DNA of 64,000 nucleotides from the NCBI GenBank assembly GCA_017535315.1, contig JAFXUD010000087.1, positions 27,298-91,297 of the forward strand. Direction: 5' to 3'. This document shows positions 44,788-54,369 of this stretch, piece by piece (the first letter of the stretch is position 1; every line of letters begins with the position of its first letter). Origin of the DNA: Victivallales bacterium (GTDB lineage Bacteria > Verrucomicrobiota > Lentisphaeria > Oligosphaerales > Oligosphaeraceae). Made by a program: the position numbers and the translations under genes. Under the pieces are notes generated by a model that worked only from the letters and a program-made list of their open reading frames with translations, ran no database searches and had not been told where the DNA came from.

Positions 44788-44885
44788 GACGCGGGACGAC
44801 CGACGCGGGACGACCGACGCGGGACGACCGACGCGGGACGACCGACGCGGGACGACCGACGCGGGACGATGGACACGGGACTGGC
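44788..44885. repeat. 14-bp tandem array GACGCGGGACGACC
   Basis: Five perfect copies of GACGCGGGACGACC (44788-44857), then two degenerate copies to 44885. It lies in the gap between the HU gene and the heparinase-like gene. Because 14 is not a multiple of 3, all frames shift through the array, and the ORFs across it are artefacts. The remaining part of the gap (44638-44787) is AT-rich with no gene. Confidence 0.95.
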
Positions 44886-44896
44886 CGATTATCAAA

Positions 44897-44928
44897 AAAA
44901 GCCAGCCTCCCGTGGAGTGCTGGCTTTT
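44897..44928. terminator. bidirectional hairpin terminator downstream of the HU gene
   Basis: AAAAGCCAGC (44897-44906) pairs with GCTGGCTTTT (44919-44928) around a 12-nt loop, with T-runs on both strands. It lies 35 nt past the HU stop codon. Confidence 0.85.
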
Positions 44929-44963
44929 CATATAAGGGAGCAATATCCCGAAAAAGTATCAAA

Positions 44964-45269
44964 TTACCTCTTGGCCTTGGGGTCAAGCAACATCACTTGC
45001 TGTTTCATCTCTTTGCCAGGTTTGAACTTGACAACCATGCGCTCGGGGATAGTAACTTCGTTCTTGGGGGCGTTGGGGTTTCTGCCAATGCGAGACTTGC
45101 GGCGCATCACTTCAAAGACACCAAAATTGCGAAACTCAACACTGCGGCCAGCAGCCAACTCTTCCGTAATGGTGTCCAAGGCAAGCTGGATGATGTCCAT
45201 AACCTCTGCCTGTTTGCAATTGGTCTGGCGGGCGACCTTAATCACGAGGTCACGTTTTGTCATAGTCAT
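44964..45269 (-). CDS. HU/IHF-family DNA-binding protein
   Basis: 101 aa from the ATG at 45269; another ATG 9 nt upstream is only 1 nt from AAGGAG and less likely. MTKRDLVIKVARQTNC starts the dimerisation helices, RSVEFRNFGVFEVMRRKSRIGRNPNAPK is the DNA-binding beta-arm with the conserved GRNP intercalating Pro, and VVKFKPGKEMKQQV closes the fold. A short basic tail follows. It bends and compacts DNA. Divergent from clpC. Paralogues elsewhere in the genome are likely, so HupA, HupB or IHF cannot be assigned. Confidence 0.96.
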   Translation of the reverse strand: MTMTKRDLVIKVARQTNCKQAEVMDIIQLALDTITEELAAGRSVEFRNFGVFEVMRRKSRIGRNPNAPKNEVTIPERMVVKFKPGKEMKQQVMLLDPKAKR

Positions 45270-45387
45270 TTGACCCATACTCCTTTTATAAAAGTTGTTA
45301 AGATGGTAAAGATTTATCGAGGAAGCATGAAAGAAATGGATACTCCTCTCGAAACGTTTTATTTAACATACAATCTCAAAAGAAATA

Positions 45388-45402
45388 AACAAGCCGCTTG
45401 TT
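45388..45402. promoter_or_regulatory. palindrome in the HU-clpC divergent region
   Basis: AACAAGCCGCTTGTT has perfect 6-bp arms and overlaps a TTGACT (45401-45406) that could be a clpC -35 box. It may be an operator, but no matching -10 box is clear and no CtsR- or CIRCE-type site was found. The rest of the 292-nt region shows no gene. Confidence 0.35.
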
Positions 45403-45561
45403 GACTTTTTTTGGTATTTTTGGCGTTTTTCAGCGAAAAAACGCAAATACAGATGGATTTTGAAGGTCCCATTCCAATCAAAATGGCAAAAAGGGGATAT
45501 ATTAAGTTTATTGAAAAGAGAGGAGTGTCTCTGCGACTTAAATGCATCAAGGAACATGACG

Positions 45562-48132
45562 ATGTCGGACATAGATAGATTTTTCAAATTGTTCACCCCG
45601 CGCGTAGAACAGGTTTTTGCCCTGGCCCTGAAAGAGGCACGTGAGATGGGTAGCAATGAAATCGCCTGCGAACATATTCTACTGGGCATTCTGGGCATTG
45701 CAAAAGGGACTGCCTATTCCTGCCTTCAGGAAATGGGCGTCACCTACGAAAAGGTTAAGAACATCGTCCAGGAAGAACTCTCCTCTTCGGTCAGCCAACC
45801 CGCCCCACCCTTCTCCGAACAAGTCATTCAAATGCTCAAGTATGCTGAACGCGAAGCACGCACCATCAACTATTCCTTCATCGGCGTCGAACAGCTCTTG
45901 CTGGGCCTGCTTTTCCTGAACGAAGGCTCCATCGTTGAACTATGGAACAAACTCTCCATCGACAAGTTCGAGCTACGAAACGAGATATTAAAGGGGCTGG
46001 ACAAAGCATTTCTGCCCCCTTCCCCGCAGGACATGATCAATATGCTGAACATGCTTGGGGATGAAGGCCAGCCCAACGAACCAGCGGAGCCTCCCCGCCG
46101 CTCCTCCCACAAGCCAGAGGAGGGCCCCGAGGAACCTGCCTTCCATGAGGGTCCTCCCCAGGAAACACGCGGGCAGGCCTTGAAGACATACGGAAGAGAT
46201 TTGACGGAACTGGCTTCACAAGGCAAACTGGACCCCGTCATCGGACGCACGAAGGAGATTGAGCGCGTCATGCAGATTCTCTGCCGACGCACGAAAAACA
46301 ACGCCGTCCTCATCGGCGAGGCGGGCGTTGGCAAGACTGCCATCGTGGAGGGTCTGGCACAGGCCATTGTCGCAGGCAAAGTGCCCTCCCTGCTTCAGAA
46401 CAAAAAGGTGGTGGCTTTGGATTTGACGCTCCTGGTCGCAGGCACCAAGTACCGCGGTCAATTCGAGGAACGCATCAAAAATGTCCTGGATGAACTGAAA
46501 CGCTCCAAAAAGGTCATCCTTTTCCTGGACGAGCTGCACACCATTGTCAACGCAGGCAATTCGGATGGCGGGCTCGACGTCTCCAACATCCTGAAGCCTG
46601 CCCTGGCGCGCGGGGAAATCCAGTGCGTCGGTGCCACCACGATGAAAGAATACCGCAAGACCATCGAAAAGGACACCGCCCTGGAGCGACGCTTCCAGCC
46701 CGTCACGGTATCGCCGCCAGATGCAGAGGAGGCGCTCCTCATCCTGAAGGGACTCGCTCCCCGCTACGAGGAACACCATCATGTGAAGTACGACGAGGCC
46801 GTTCTCCGCGCCGCCATCGAACTCTCGGTCAAATATCTGCCCTCACGCTACCTGCCCGACAAGGTGATTGACGTGATGGACGAAGCAGGTGCCTACATTC
46901 ATATCCGCCAGAACCCCGCCGATACAGGCCTGCAGGAGCTCGAACGCAAGCTTGACGAGGTGAAGACCCAAAAGAGCGACGCCCTCGCTGCCAATGACTT
47001 TTCCAAATCCAAGGAGCTTTGGGAAACAGAGCGTTCTTTGGAGGCAAAACTCAAGGAATACAAGGGTGACAAGCAGGCCAGCGATGCCCCTGTCGAAGTC
47101 ACAATCGAAGACATACGCCGCGTGGTTTCCTCTATGAGCGGTGTCCCCCTCACCCAAATGGCGGAGGACGAGACGGCACGCTTGCTTCGCATGGAGGCGG
47201 AGCTTTCCAAGACTGTCATCGGACAAGATGCGGCGGTGAAGTCCATTTCCCGCGCCCTGCGCCGCGCCCGTGCGGAACTGAAGGACCCGCGCCGTCCTAT
47301 CGGCTCTTTCATCTTCCTGGGTCCGACGGGCGTCGGCAAGACGCTGCTGGCCAAGGCCCTGGCAGAGTTCATGTTCGGAAGCGCGGACGCGCTCATCCGC
47401 GTCGATATGTCCGAATACATGGAGAAGCATTCCGTCTCCCGCATGATCGGCACCGCCCCTGGCTACGTGGGCTACGATGACGGCGGCCAACTGACCGAGC
47501 GCATCAAGCGCAAGCCCTACTCGGTGGTGCTCTTCGATGAAATTGAGAAAGCGCATCCCGACGTGACCAATATTATGCTCCAGATTATGGAGGAGGGACA
47601 GTTGACGGACGGCAATGGCGTGCAGGTCAGCTTCCGCAACGCCATCATCGTCTATACCTCGAACCTTGGCGCAGAGCGCCTCACCAAAGGGAGTTCACTC
47701 GGGTTTGCTGGCAGCACGGAAAGCCGTTCTGAAAAGGATGCTTCCAGGGCACATGACATGGTCATGGACGCCGCCAAGCAGTATTTCCGCCCCGAATTCC
47801 TCAACCGTCTCGATGACATCATCGTCTTCCGCAATCTTGAAAAGCCCGACTTCGAACGCATCGTCGATATCGAAATCGACAAGGTACGCGACCTACTGAA
47901 GCCAAAGAACGCCAAACTGGTGCTCGACCCGAAGGTGCGCGAAATGATTCTCGAACAGGGCTCCAGCGCCGAATTCGGCGCGCGCCTCTACCGCCGCCAG
48001 GTGGAACGCCTTATCGAAGACCCGCTCTCCGACGCCATCCTCGCCGCCTCCGTCAAGGAAAACTTCCAGGCCGTCGGCCACCCGACGCCCGATGGCAAGG
48101 CCGTTGTTTTCGATATAGTACCAGCACCGTAA
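45562..48132 (+). CDS. clpC: ClpC-type AAA+ unfoldase
   Basis: 856 aa from the ATG at 45562, 7 nt after AAGGAA; the frame continues upstream without homology. Two Clp N-domain repeats (about 5-75 and 80-145, each with the [17 protein letters not shown] pattern), then AAA-1 with Walker A GEAGVGKT (252-259) and Walker [11 protein letters not shown], a short middle domain, and AAA-2 with Walker A GPTGVGKT (587-594), Walker [12 protein letters not shown], sensor VYTSNLGAE and the C-terminal [11 protein letters not shown]. It powers unfolding for ClpP or acts as a disaggregase. The short linker rather than the long coiled coil of ClpB supports ClpC. No clpP, ctsR or mcsAB is adjacent. Confidence 0.97.
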   Translation: MSDIDRFFKLFTPRVEQVFALALKEAREMGSNEIACEHILLGILGIAKGTAYSCLQEMGVTYEKVKNIVQEELSSSVSQPAPPFSEQVIQMLKYAEREARTINYSFIGVEQLLLGLLFLNEGSIVELWNKLSIDKFELRNEILKGLDKAFLPPSPQDMINMLNMLGDEGQPNEPAEPPRRSSHKPEEGPEEPAFHEGPPQETRGQALKTYGRDLTELASQGKLDPVIGRTKEIERVMQILCRRTKNNAVLIGEAGVGKTAIVEGLAQAIVAGKVPSLLQNKKVVALDLTLLVAGTKYRGQFEERIKNVLDELKRSKKVILFLDELHTIVNAGNSDGGLDVSNILKPALARGEIQCVGATTMKEYRKTIEKDTALERRFQPVTVSPPDAEEALLILKGLAPRYEEHHHVKYDEAVLRAAIELSVKYLPSRYLPDKVIDVMDEAGAYIHIRQNPADTGLQELERKLDEVKTQKSDALAANDFSKSKELWETERSLEAKLKEYKGDKQASDAPVEVTIEDIRRVVSSMSGVPLTQMAEDETARLLRMEAELSKTVIGQDAAVKSISRALRRARAELKDPRRPIGSFIFLGPTGVGKTLLAKALAEFMFGSADALIRVDMSEYMEKHSVSRMIGTAPGYVGYDDGGQLTERIKRKPYSVVLFDEIEKAHPDVTNIMLQIMEEGQLTDGNGVQVSFRNAIIVYTSNLGAERLTKGSSLGFAGSTESRSEKDASRAHDMVMDAAKQYFRPEFLNRLDDIIVFRNLEKPDFERIVDIEIDKVRDLLKPKNAKLVLDPKVREMILEQGSSAEFGARLYRRQVERLIEDPLSDAILAASVKENFQAVGHPTPDGKAVVFDIVPAP

Positions 48133-48175
48133 GAAGGCATAGTACAGCGCCGTAAGAGGGCGCGGAGACACCTGC

Positions 48176-48239
48176 CTGTTCTGTGCGCCGCGCTTCAACG
48201 CGGAGGGGGGCGCGGGGGGATGGTCCCCCATTCTTTGGC
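48176..48239 (+). repeat. GC-rich dispersed repeat, copy 1
   Basis: CTGTTCTGTGCGCCGCGCTTC, then an AACGCGGAGGGGGGCGCGGGG core and a CCCCCATTCTTTGG end. It shares order and sequence with 57664-57730 (see that entry). It fills most of the 160-nt gap between clpC and the rhomboid gene. Confidence 0.75.
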
Positions 48240-48292
48240 CTGCTCTCCACCCAGCTACCCCGCACGGCAGCTTCAGCCACTGCCCCACACGA

Positions 48293-49222
48293 ATGGACAC
48301 CACCCCTGACCTAGACACCATCTCCACCGACGAGGGGTTCTTTTTCCCCGAGGACGAGGCGCGTCTATATCACTGGCAACTGGCTCTTCAGAGTGCCAGA
48401 ATTCCCTACTCGGTGGAGTGGGACGACGACTCCCCCGTCCTGCGTGTCCCTGCCGAATACACAGAAGTCGCCCGCCAGGAACTTGCCTCCTACGACTACA
48501 ACAACATCGACTGGCCACCAGAGCCGCTGAAGGAGCCATCGGAGCATGAAAAGGCCAAGCCTTTCATGACCATCGCCAGCCTGGAAACGGCATTGGCCAG
48601 CCTGGTAATCCTCACAGGCATCCATATCCGCTCTGTCCTTTCAGGGGAGGTATGGAAAACAGCTGGTCTCTGGAACGCGGTAAAAATCCGTAGCGGCGAG
48701 CCATGGCGCATCGTAACAGCCCTAACCCTTCACACCGACGAAGCACACCTCGCCTCGAATCTTTTCTGGACAACCGCTCTACTGGCGATAATCGGTGTTG
48801 ACCTGGGTGGCGGAATGGCCGTGCTTTTCATGTTGCTTGCAGGCATAACCTCCAACTTGGCAATGCTTTTTCTTAGTGCAGAACACTCCTCGCTCGGTGC
48901 TTCCACAATGGTTTTCGCCCTCGTCGGCCTCCTGTGCACTCTTCGCACGGCAGACTCCCTGAAGGAACGTCGTTTGCATGGGGGCAATTTTGTCAGCCTG
49001 CTGCCCTGGCTCCCTCTTTTCACGGGTGTCGTGGTATTCGCCTTTTACGGCACCGCTCCAGGCAGCGACGTGCTCGCGCATCTCTACGGGCTATTAAGCG
49101 GACTCATCTGGGGCATTGCCGCCCTGCCCTGCAAAAATACCACCAACCACAAATGGCTTCAGTTTTTTGCAGGAATCTTCGCCATTTCCTTCGTCGCGCT
49201 CGCTCTTTCCAAGCTCCCCTGA
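48293..49222 (+). CDS. rhomboid-family intramembrane serine protease with N-terminal sensor-like domain
   Basis: 309 aa. Residues 1-75 form a soluble acidic domain (FFFPEDEARLYHWQLALQSAR, then VLRVPAEYTEVARQEL) that resembles DUF2007-type ferredoxin-like domains. From about 95 the rhomboid core follows with about seven TMs: GEPWRIVTALTLHTDEAHLASNLF (TM2 with the conserved His and Asn), HSSLGASTMVFALVG (catalytic Ser of the G-x-S box; Ala-Ser replaces the usual AsxG order) and VLAHLYGLLSG (catalytic His). Rhomboids cleave membrane proteins within the bilayer; the substrate is unknown. It overlaps no neighbour and follows clpC on the same strand. Confidence 0.9.
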   Translation: MDTTPDLDTISTDEGFFFPEDEARLYHWQLALQSARIPYSVEWDDDSPVLRVPAEYTEVARQELASYDYNNIDWPPEPLKEPSEHEKAKPFMTIASLETALASLVILTGIHIRSVLSGEVWKTAGLWNAVKIRSGEPWRIVTALTLHTDEAHLASNLFWTTALLAIIGVDLGGGMAVLFMLLAGITSNLAMLFLSAEHSSLGASTMVFALVGLLCTLRTADSLKERRLHGGNFVSLLPWLPLFTGVVVFAFYGTAPGSDVLAHLYGLLSGLIWGIAALPCKNTTNHKWLQFFAGIFAISFVALALSKLP

Positions 49223-49230
49223 CAATGCTC

Positions 49231-50247
49231 TCAATGGTTGCCTGGCCACAGCTTGGCCAATTCCTTTTGAGCTTCCTGTTTTGTGAGAGCGTATTTTTCT
49301 GTGAGCCTTAAGCAAATCTCTTCGCATGATTTGCCCAAATCCAGCATCGTCTTGATTGTGCCCTGTACTTCGCCTTGCTCAATCCCTTTCTCGATTCCCT
49401 TCTTGATTCCCTTCTCGATTCCCTTCTCGATCCCCTGCTCAATTCCCTTCAGCAGAAAATAATCGGAGAATTTCACCATTTTCTCAGCCATATCAATGCC
49501 CTCCTTCTTTTTCTTCAAATTGATGTCCAGATTCGCTATCTCCAGTATCAGGCGCGCCGTCTCGTAGTTTACATGATGAAATGGTCGATACCTTTTCACG
49601 ACCTTGAGTAGAGCCTCTTTGTCCTCAGCGTGCTTCACCGCAAAAAGAATTGAGCTCAGATCGTCACCGAAATGCCTTATCTCCCCGTCGGACATGCTGC
49701 TGGGGGTGATGATATTCAAGGGGTAGTCACACACGTATTTTCCGATTTCCTCCGTGGGGATGTCCAGGATGTCATGCAGGCGCCGCCCCCGTATCCACTT
49801 CCCGCCTGACAAGAGGAGCACCAGGGTTATCACTGGGACAAGCTTGTGACCCCGCATGAGACCAGCAATGAACTCCTCTTCTGAAAGCCTCCCCGCTTTG
49901 CGGTTCGCCTCCTTCAGCCTATCCACTTGAGTCGTGTAGTTGACGGCATCGTAAAGCATGCTCCTGAGGGGCATCGTCGGGTCGAAGGCAGCCTGCGCCT
50001 CCAGCCCAAGCAGCAGGAAGGAGCATCCTTTACCACGCTTACACGTCGCCATCTTGAGAAGGTCCCTTTCCCGCTGAAGAAACACTTTTCTGTTGTCAGC
50101 GGGCTGAAGAACCTCCATTGGATTCTGAGTATTCAATGTCTCGGGCAACACCACAGGCTTGCCCCCAAACAGATAGCCGTTAAACAGATTCGCGAAAATC
50201 TGCGGGTCGTTGAAGACCCTCTTCGCCCAGTAGTCCAGTCGTCCCAT
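49231..50247 (-). CDS. Rpn-family recombination-promoting nuclease/transposase-like protein
   Basis: 338 aa. The N terminus DYWAKRVFNDPQIFANLFNGYLFGG and the downstream LLLGLEAQAAFDPTMPLRSMLYDAVNY match Rpn (PDDEXK, YhgA-like) proteins, whose Glu in GLEAQ belongs to the nuclease core. A linker and helical region follow, then KGIEQGIEKGIEKG-type tandem heptapeptides (about 265-296; DNA repeats at 49375-49445) and a Leu/Lys-rich C terminus. Rpn proteins are DNases that promote RecA-independent recombination and are often copied in genomes. Convergent with the rhomboid gene, 8 nt apart. Possibly horizontally acquired. Confidence 0.88.
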   Translation of the reverse strand: MGRLDYWAKRVFNDPQIFANLFNGYLFGGKPVVLPETLNTQNPMEVLQPADNRKVFLQRERDLLKMATCKRGKGCSFLLLGLEAQAAFDPTMPLRSMLYDAVNYTTQVDRLKEANRKAGRLSEEEFIAGLMRGHKLVPVITLVLLLSGGKWIRGRRLHDILDIPTEEIGKYVCDYPLNIITPSSMSDGEIRHFGDDLSSILFAVKHAEDKEALLKVVKRYRPFHHVNYETARLILEIANLDINLKKKKEGIDMAEKMVKFSDYFLLKGIEQGIEKGIEKGIKKGIEKGIEQGEVQGTIKTMLDLGKSCEEICLRLTEKYALTKQEAQKELAKLWPGNH

Positions 50248-50493
50248 AAAACCTCCTTACCTGAAGAACACTTGTCGTTGACATTCAAGCAGAAAGATTT
50301 TCCCCACATTCGTTAATATAATCTAATCTGCCTGAATGTCAATATGCCTAGCCAACGGAAGATAATATAAACATCTATTTCTATTTATGCAAACTATATT
50401 TTCTATAAAAAAATAAATAGAGTGTCATTTTGACTTCATATAAAGAAATAAACAAGTAAGTTTTCTGCAAAAATGTTTCCTGATTCCACGATT

Positions 50494-50647
50494 AGGAACT
50501 ATGGGGAAAAACTGTAAAGCAAATTGCAGGTATTTCGAAGGCAGTTTTCTCGCATATGCAAGGCACGTAGTAATCTACGCAACGAGTAATTGCGAGGGAA
50601 ATGCCCCGAAAGAACGCAATCTGCACAGTGTATTTTGCACAGTTCCT
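50494..50647. repeat. 154-nt imperfect palindrome upstream of uraA
   Basis: Starts AGGAACT (50494-50500) and ends AGTTCCT (50641-50647), exact reverse complements. Inside, GGCAGTTTTCTCGCA pairs with TGCGAGGGAAATGCC (13 of 15 positions with G-U), TTTCG with CGAAA, GCAG with CTGC, and the apical CGTAG-TAAT-CTACG hairpin is perfect. Together they could fold into one long rod. Either a MITE-like element or a structured RNA. The surrounding parts of the 537-nt gap (50248-50493, 50648-50710) are AT-rich without genes. Confidence 0.8.
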
Positions 50648-50710
50648 TAGCCAATCACCGAAGTGCCTATTATTTCCACTGTTGTTTTTTTGTCCATTTT
50701 AAGATATGCA

Positions 50711-50740
50711 TTGGAAAAGCAGGCATTCCCAGTATATATT
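50711..50740 (+). promoter_or_regulatory. putative uraA promoter
   Basis: TTGGAA (50711-50716) with TATATA at a 16-nt spacing (50733-50738) or TATATT at 18 nt (50735-50740). The same TTGGAA hexamer precedes the ABC permease promoter. The start codon lies about 45 nt downstream. Confidence 0.5.
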
Positions 50741-50784
50741 AAGGTTTTCAGTTTAATAACTGAAATCCAACCCCAAGGAAAGCC

Positions 50785-52119
50785 ATGTTTACGACAAAAG
50801 ACTACGCCCTTAGCTTCCAGCACCTGCTTGCGATGTTTGGAGCCACCGTGCTCGTTCCCCTGATTACAGGCCTCAATCCCGCCACCGCCCTGCTCTGTGC
50901 AGGCCTCGGCACCCTGGTCTTCCACCTCTGCACAAAAGGCATCGTCCCCGTCTTCCTGGGCTCCTCCTTCGCCTTCATCCCCGCGCTTTGCACCATCATT
51001 GACGGCAAGACAGAGAACATCCCGTACGCGCAGTGCGGCATCATCGCGGCAGGCGCCATCTACCTCGTTCTCTCGCTTATCGTAAGACTGGTTGGTGCAA
51101 AGGCCATCAAATACCTCTTCCCGCCCTGCGTCACGGGTCCCGTCATCATCATCATCGGCCTCAGCCTGACGGGCGTTGCCGTCAATGACGCCTTTGACTT
51201 CAGCGGAGCACCCTACACCTTCACACTCCAGACCGTCACCAACGGAATGATTGCCCTCTTCACCTTCGTCATCATGGCCATTGGCATGAACCTGGAGAAG
51301 GGCATCTTCAAGCTCATCCCCATCCTCATTGCCATTGTGCTGGGCTACCTCCTCTGCGTCATCCTCAGCTTCCCTGGTGGATTCAAGATGGACTACTCGC
51401 CCGTCCTCAACGCCCCGTGGGTGAACACCCCCTTCGTAACCGAGGGCTTCGTCACCATGCCCAAGTTCAGTTGGAACGCCATCGTCCTGCTGGCCCCCAT
51501 CGCCATCGTCACCTTCATGGAGCATATCGGTGACATCACCACCAACGGCGCCGTCGTCGGCAAGGACTTCTTCAAGGATCCAGGCCTCCATAGAACCCTG
51601 ATGGGCGATGGTCTGGCGACCATGGTCGCGGGCTTCCTGGGCGGCCCTGCCAACACCACCTACTCAGAGAACACAGGCGTGCTCGCCACGACCCGCAACT
51701 ACAATCCTGCCCTGCTCCGCCTTGCCGCCCTCTTTGCCATCATGCTCGGCTTCTTGGGCAAGTTCGGTGCCGTCCTCCAGACCATTCCACGCCCCGTCAA
51801 GGGCGGTGTCGAGCTGATGCTTTTCGGCATGATCGCCGCCATCGGCATCCGCACCATCGTCGAATCGAAGATCGATGTCTCTGGCAGCCGCAACCTCTCT
51901 GTCATGGCGGGCACGCTCTGCGCGGGCCTCGGGCTGGGTAACATCGGCGGTCTCCCCGTCCATTTCGGCACCGTCACACTGAGCTTCTCGGCGCTCTTCG
52001 TCGCCACGCTGGTTGGCGTCATCCTCAACCTCATCCTACCTGGCAAGTCCAGACCTAGCGAAAAGGACGCTGAAACTCCGAAGCTGAATTTGGCCCCAGA
52101 GGGGGAAAAAGCAAAATAA
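50785..52119 (+). CDS. uraA: uracil:proton symporter (NCS2 permease)
   Basis: 444 aa, 14-TM NCS2 fold. [22 protein letters not shown] (TM1), [11 protein letters not shown] (TM3 with the substrate-binding half-helix), [74 protein letters not shown] and [16 protein letters not shown] all match UraA/PyrP. It imports uracil by proton symport. upp follows after 10 nt, forming a uracil-salvage pair. The C-terminal tail is cytoplasmic and charged. No PyrR attenuator is visible in the short leader. Confidence 0.97.
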   Translation: MFTTKDYALSFQHLLAMFGATVLVPLITGLNPATALLCAGLGTLVFHLCTKGIVPVFLGSSFAFIPALCTIIDGKTENIPYAQCGIIAAGAIYLVLSLIVRLVGAKAIKYLFPPCVTGPVIIIIGLSLTGVAVNDAFDFSGAPYTFTLQTVTNGMIALFTFVIMAIGMNLEKGIFKLIPILIAIVLGYLLCVILSFPGGFKMDYSPVLNAPWVNTPFVTEGFVTMPKFSWNAIVLLAPIAIVTFMEHIGDITTNGAVVGKDFFKDPGLHRTLMGDGLATMVAGFLGGPANTTYSENTGVLATTRNYNPALLRLAALFAIMLGFLGKFGAVLQTIPRPVKGGVELMLFGMIAAIGIRTIVESKIDVSGSRNLSVMAGTLCAGLGLGNIGGLPVHFGTVTLSFSALFVATLVGVILNLILPGKSRPSEKDAETPKLNLAPEGEKAK

Positions 52120-52129
52120 GGAGGTAACC

Positions 52130-52771
52130 ATGAGTAATCTGTATAATCCACGCCTCCATATCATGGATCACCCGCTGATCAAGCACAAAATCTCCATGCT
52201 TCGCCGAAAGGAGACCAACACGAAGGACTTCAGGCAGCTGGTGAGTGAGATTGCCTTGATGATTGGCTACGAGGCAACTCGCGACCTCCCGCTGGAAGAG
52301 GCGGAAATCGAAACGCCGCTGATGAAGACCACAGGCTATTTCCTGCCGAAGCAGGTCTGCCTGACCCCCATTCTCCGCGCGGGTCTTGGCATGGTGGATG
52401 CCATGCTGACCCTCATCCCCGCCGCGCGTGTCGGCCATATCGGCCTCTACCGCGACCCCAAAACCTTCAAGCCAGTCGAATACTACTGCAAGCTCCCGCC
52501 AGACGTGGCGGAGCGCGTCGTCATCGTTCTTGACCCGATGCTGGCGACTGGCGGCAGCGCCTCCGCCGCCATCGGCTTCCTCAAGAAGCGCGGTGTCAGG
52601 CTCATCAAGCTGGTCAACATCATCGGCGCCCCCGAAGGCGTAGAGGTCATCTTCAGGGAGCACCCCGACGTCGATATCTACCTCGGCTGCCTCGACCAGA
52701 AGCTCAACGACCACGCCTACATCCTGCCTGGCTTGGGCGACGCTGGCGACCGCCTCTTCGGTACATTGTAA
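52130..52771 (+). CDS. upp: uracil phosphoribosyltransferase
   Basis: 213 aa, full length. [27 protein letters not shown] (135-146, the PRPP loop) and the C-terminal [12 protein letters not shown] are diagnostic. It converts imported uracil and PRPP to UMP. Preceded by a perfect AAGGAGG, and coupled to uraA by a 10-nt gap. The SurA-like gene follows after 18 nt, so all three probably share a transcript. Confidence 0.98.
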   Translation: MSNLYNPRLHIMDHPLIKHKISMLRRKETNTKDFRQLVSEIALMIGYEATRDLPLEEAEIETPLMKTTGYFLPKQVCLTPILRAGLGMVDAMLTLIPAARVGHIGLYRDPKTFKPVEYYCKLPPDVAERVVIVLDPMLATGGSASAAIGFLKKRGVRLIKLVNIIGAPEGVEVIFREHPDVDIYLGCLDQKLNDHAYILPGLGDAGDRLFGTL

Positions 52772-52789
52772 TCACAACCTGTATATACC

Positions 52790-53755
52790 ATGATGCGCAT
52801 GTCAAAAATCATAGTTGTGGGTATCCTGCTCCTCTCACTTGGTCTTCACGCACAGATTGGCGGCGATGCCTTTCTTGCCGTTGTCGGGGACAAGGTCATC
52901 ACGCTTTTCGAGGTGATGCAGAACACCTATATGGAGGAGCAACGCCTGCATAAAGACTATATCGGCGAGGAACTCCAAAAGAAGGTGGGGGAACTCCGTC
53001 GCCAGGCTCTCAATTACCTCATCGAACGCGAACTATGCTACAAGGAATTCCAAGCCTTGAAAGCGCAGGTTCCAAGCGACTATCTGCAAGGAAGGCTGAA
53101 CGATATCATCGAGGAACGCGCCAACGGCAACATTGTCCTTTTTGAGGAGGCCCTCCATAAGCAGAACATGACGTTGAAGGAGTTCAAGGAGCAATTGGAG
53201 AAAGATTTGGCCATCTACATGCTGGTCAGTGACCGTAAGAGCAGAGGCAACACCATCTCCGACAGTCAGGTCATCGCCTATTACGAAAAAGAAAAGGAGA
53301 AGATGGCTACCCCCAGCAGCTACCACCTTGCCGTCATCCAGCTCCGCAAAGCAGGCAAATATGCAGACAAACTGGAAAAGACAATGGAAGAAATCCATGG
53401 CAAACTCCAGCAAGGTATTCCCTTTGACGAAGTCGCCAAACAGTATTCGGAAGGCTCGAATGCCGAAAAGGGCGGCGACATGGGCTGGATGGAAAAGCCG
53501 CACCCCACCCTGCTTGAAACCGTCAAGAAAATGCAGCCAGGACAGATTTCCCAAAAGCCTATTGAACTGGGTTCCAGCCTCTTCCTCGTCAAGCTCATCG
53601 ACATGAAAAAAGGCGGCATTCCATCTCTTACACCTGAACTCCTGGAAAAACTCCGCTCCAAACTCACCAAGGCAGAGGAGGACAGACGCTACAAGGAGTT
53701 TATCCGCGAACTCTACATGAAATACCCCGTCACACGCATGGACGGCACTGAATAA
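52790..53755 (+). CDS. SurA/PpiC-type peptidyl-prolyl isomerase chaperone, secreted
   Basis: 321 aa with a signal peptide (MSKIIVVGILLLSLGLHAQ; either of two nearby ATGs could start). The N-terminal chaperone domain (about 28-150) begins AFLAVVGDKVITLFEV, typical of SurA. One parvulin (rotamase) domain at about 175-275: YHLAVIQLRK, FDEVAKQYSEGSNAEKGGDMGWMEK and LGSSLFLVKLID. SurA assists outer-membrane protein folding in the periplasm; this short form has one PPIase domain instead of two. Downstream of upp, followed after 2 nt by the MBL gene. Confidence 0.93.
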   Translation: MMRMSKIIVVGILLLSLGLHAQIGGDAFLAVVGDKVITLFEVMQNTYMEEQRLHKDYIGEELQKKVGELRRQALNYLIERELCYKEFQALKAQVPSDYLQGRLNDIIEERANGNIVLFEEALHKQNMTLKEFKEQLEKDLAIYMLVSDRKSRGNTISDSQVIAYYEKEKEKMATPSSYHLAVIQLRKAGKYADKLEKTMEEIHGKLQQGIPFDEVAKQYSEGSNAEKGGDMGWMEKPHPTLLETVKKMQPGQISQKPIELGSSLFLVKLIDMKKGGIPSLTPELLEKLRSKLTKAEEDRRYKEFIRELYMKYPVTRMDGTE

Positions 53756-53757
53756 CC

Positions 53758-54366
53758 ATGACAAAACTTCAGACAATCGTTCTCCGTTTTCTCTCCGTAA
53801 ACTGCTACATCGTCAGCGACGAGACCACAAAGCGCGCCTTAATCGTTGATCCAGGCAGTTCCCCAGAACTCATCCAAAAGGAGATTGACAAGGCAAATGT
53901 GAAACCTGAGGGCATCCTGCTCACGCACGCCCACGTTGACCACATCAGCGCCGTGCCAGAAATTGCGGCTGCCTACAGCATCCCCGTCTGGCTCCACAAG
54001 GACGACATCCCGCTCTACTTCGCCAAGGAGAACGAGCTCCAGCCCTGGATGAGCGCGGTGCCCGACCTACCGCAGCCCGTCGAGGAATGTCCCACGGCTG
54101 GCCTGGAGTTTCGCATCATCCACACCCCTGGACACTCCAAAGGTAGCTGCTGCTTCTACTTCCCCCGCGACAGGTTCATCCTCACGGGCGACACCCTCTT
54201 CAACGGGACCTACGGTCGCACGGACTTCCCAGGTGGAAGCTACCACGAAATCATGGATTCCATCAAGAACAAGCTCCTCAAGCTCCCCGAAGACGTCATC
54301 GTCCACCCAGGTCACGACCAGGAGACCACCATCGGCGAGGAACTCGAAAACCCCATGTTCGCATAG
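53758..54366 (+). CDS. MBL-fold metallohydrolase (glyoxalase II-like)
   Basis: 202 aa. The metal motif is T-His57-A-His59-V-Asp61-His62; further ligands are TPGHSKGSC, ILTGDTLFNG and HPGHDQETTIGEE. Sequence and length fit the YcbL/short glyoxalase II-like group (hydroxyacylglutathione hydrolase type), which often works on unrelated thioesters. Begins 2 nt after the SurA-like stop, so translation is probably coupled. Cytoplasmic. Substrate not determinable. Confidence 0.93.
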   Translation: MTKLQTIVLRFLSVNCYIVSDETTKRALIVDPGSSPELIQKEIDKANVKPEGILLTHAHVDHISAVPEIAAAYSIPVWLHKDDIPLYFAKENELQPWMSAVPDLPQPVEECPTAGLEFRIIHTPGHSKGSCCFYFPRDRFILTGDTLFNGTYGRTDFPGGSYHEIMDSIKNKLLKLPEDVIVHPGHDQETTIGEELENPMFA

Positions 54367-54369
54367 TTC

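Noticed and set aside
44788..44885. 14-bp repeats taken as CRISPR or a coding repeat
   Set aside because: No spacers, and the unit length breaks any reading frame.
45388..45402. CtsR or CIRCE heat-shock operator at clpC
   Set aside because: The palindrome AACAAGCCGCTTGTT matches neither consensus, so it was kept only as an unassigned palindrome.
50494..50784. Pyrimidine riboswitch or PyrR attenuator before uraA
   Set aside because: No anti-antiterminator, conserved PyrR-binding loop or T-run terminator was found; the palindrome ends before the putative promoter.
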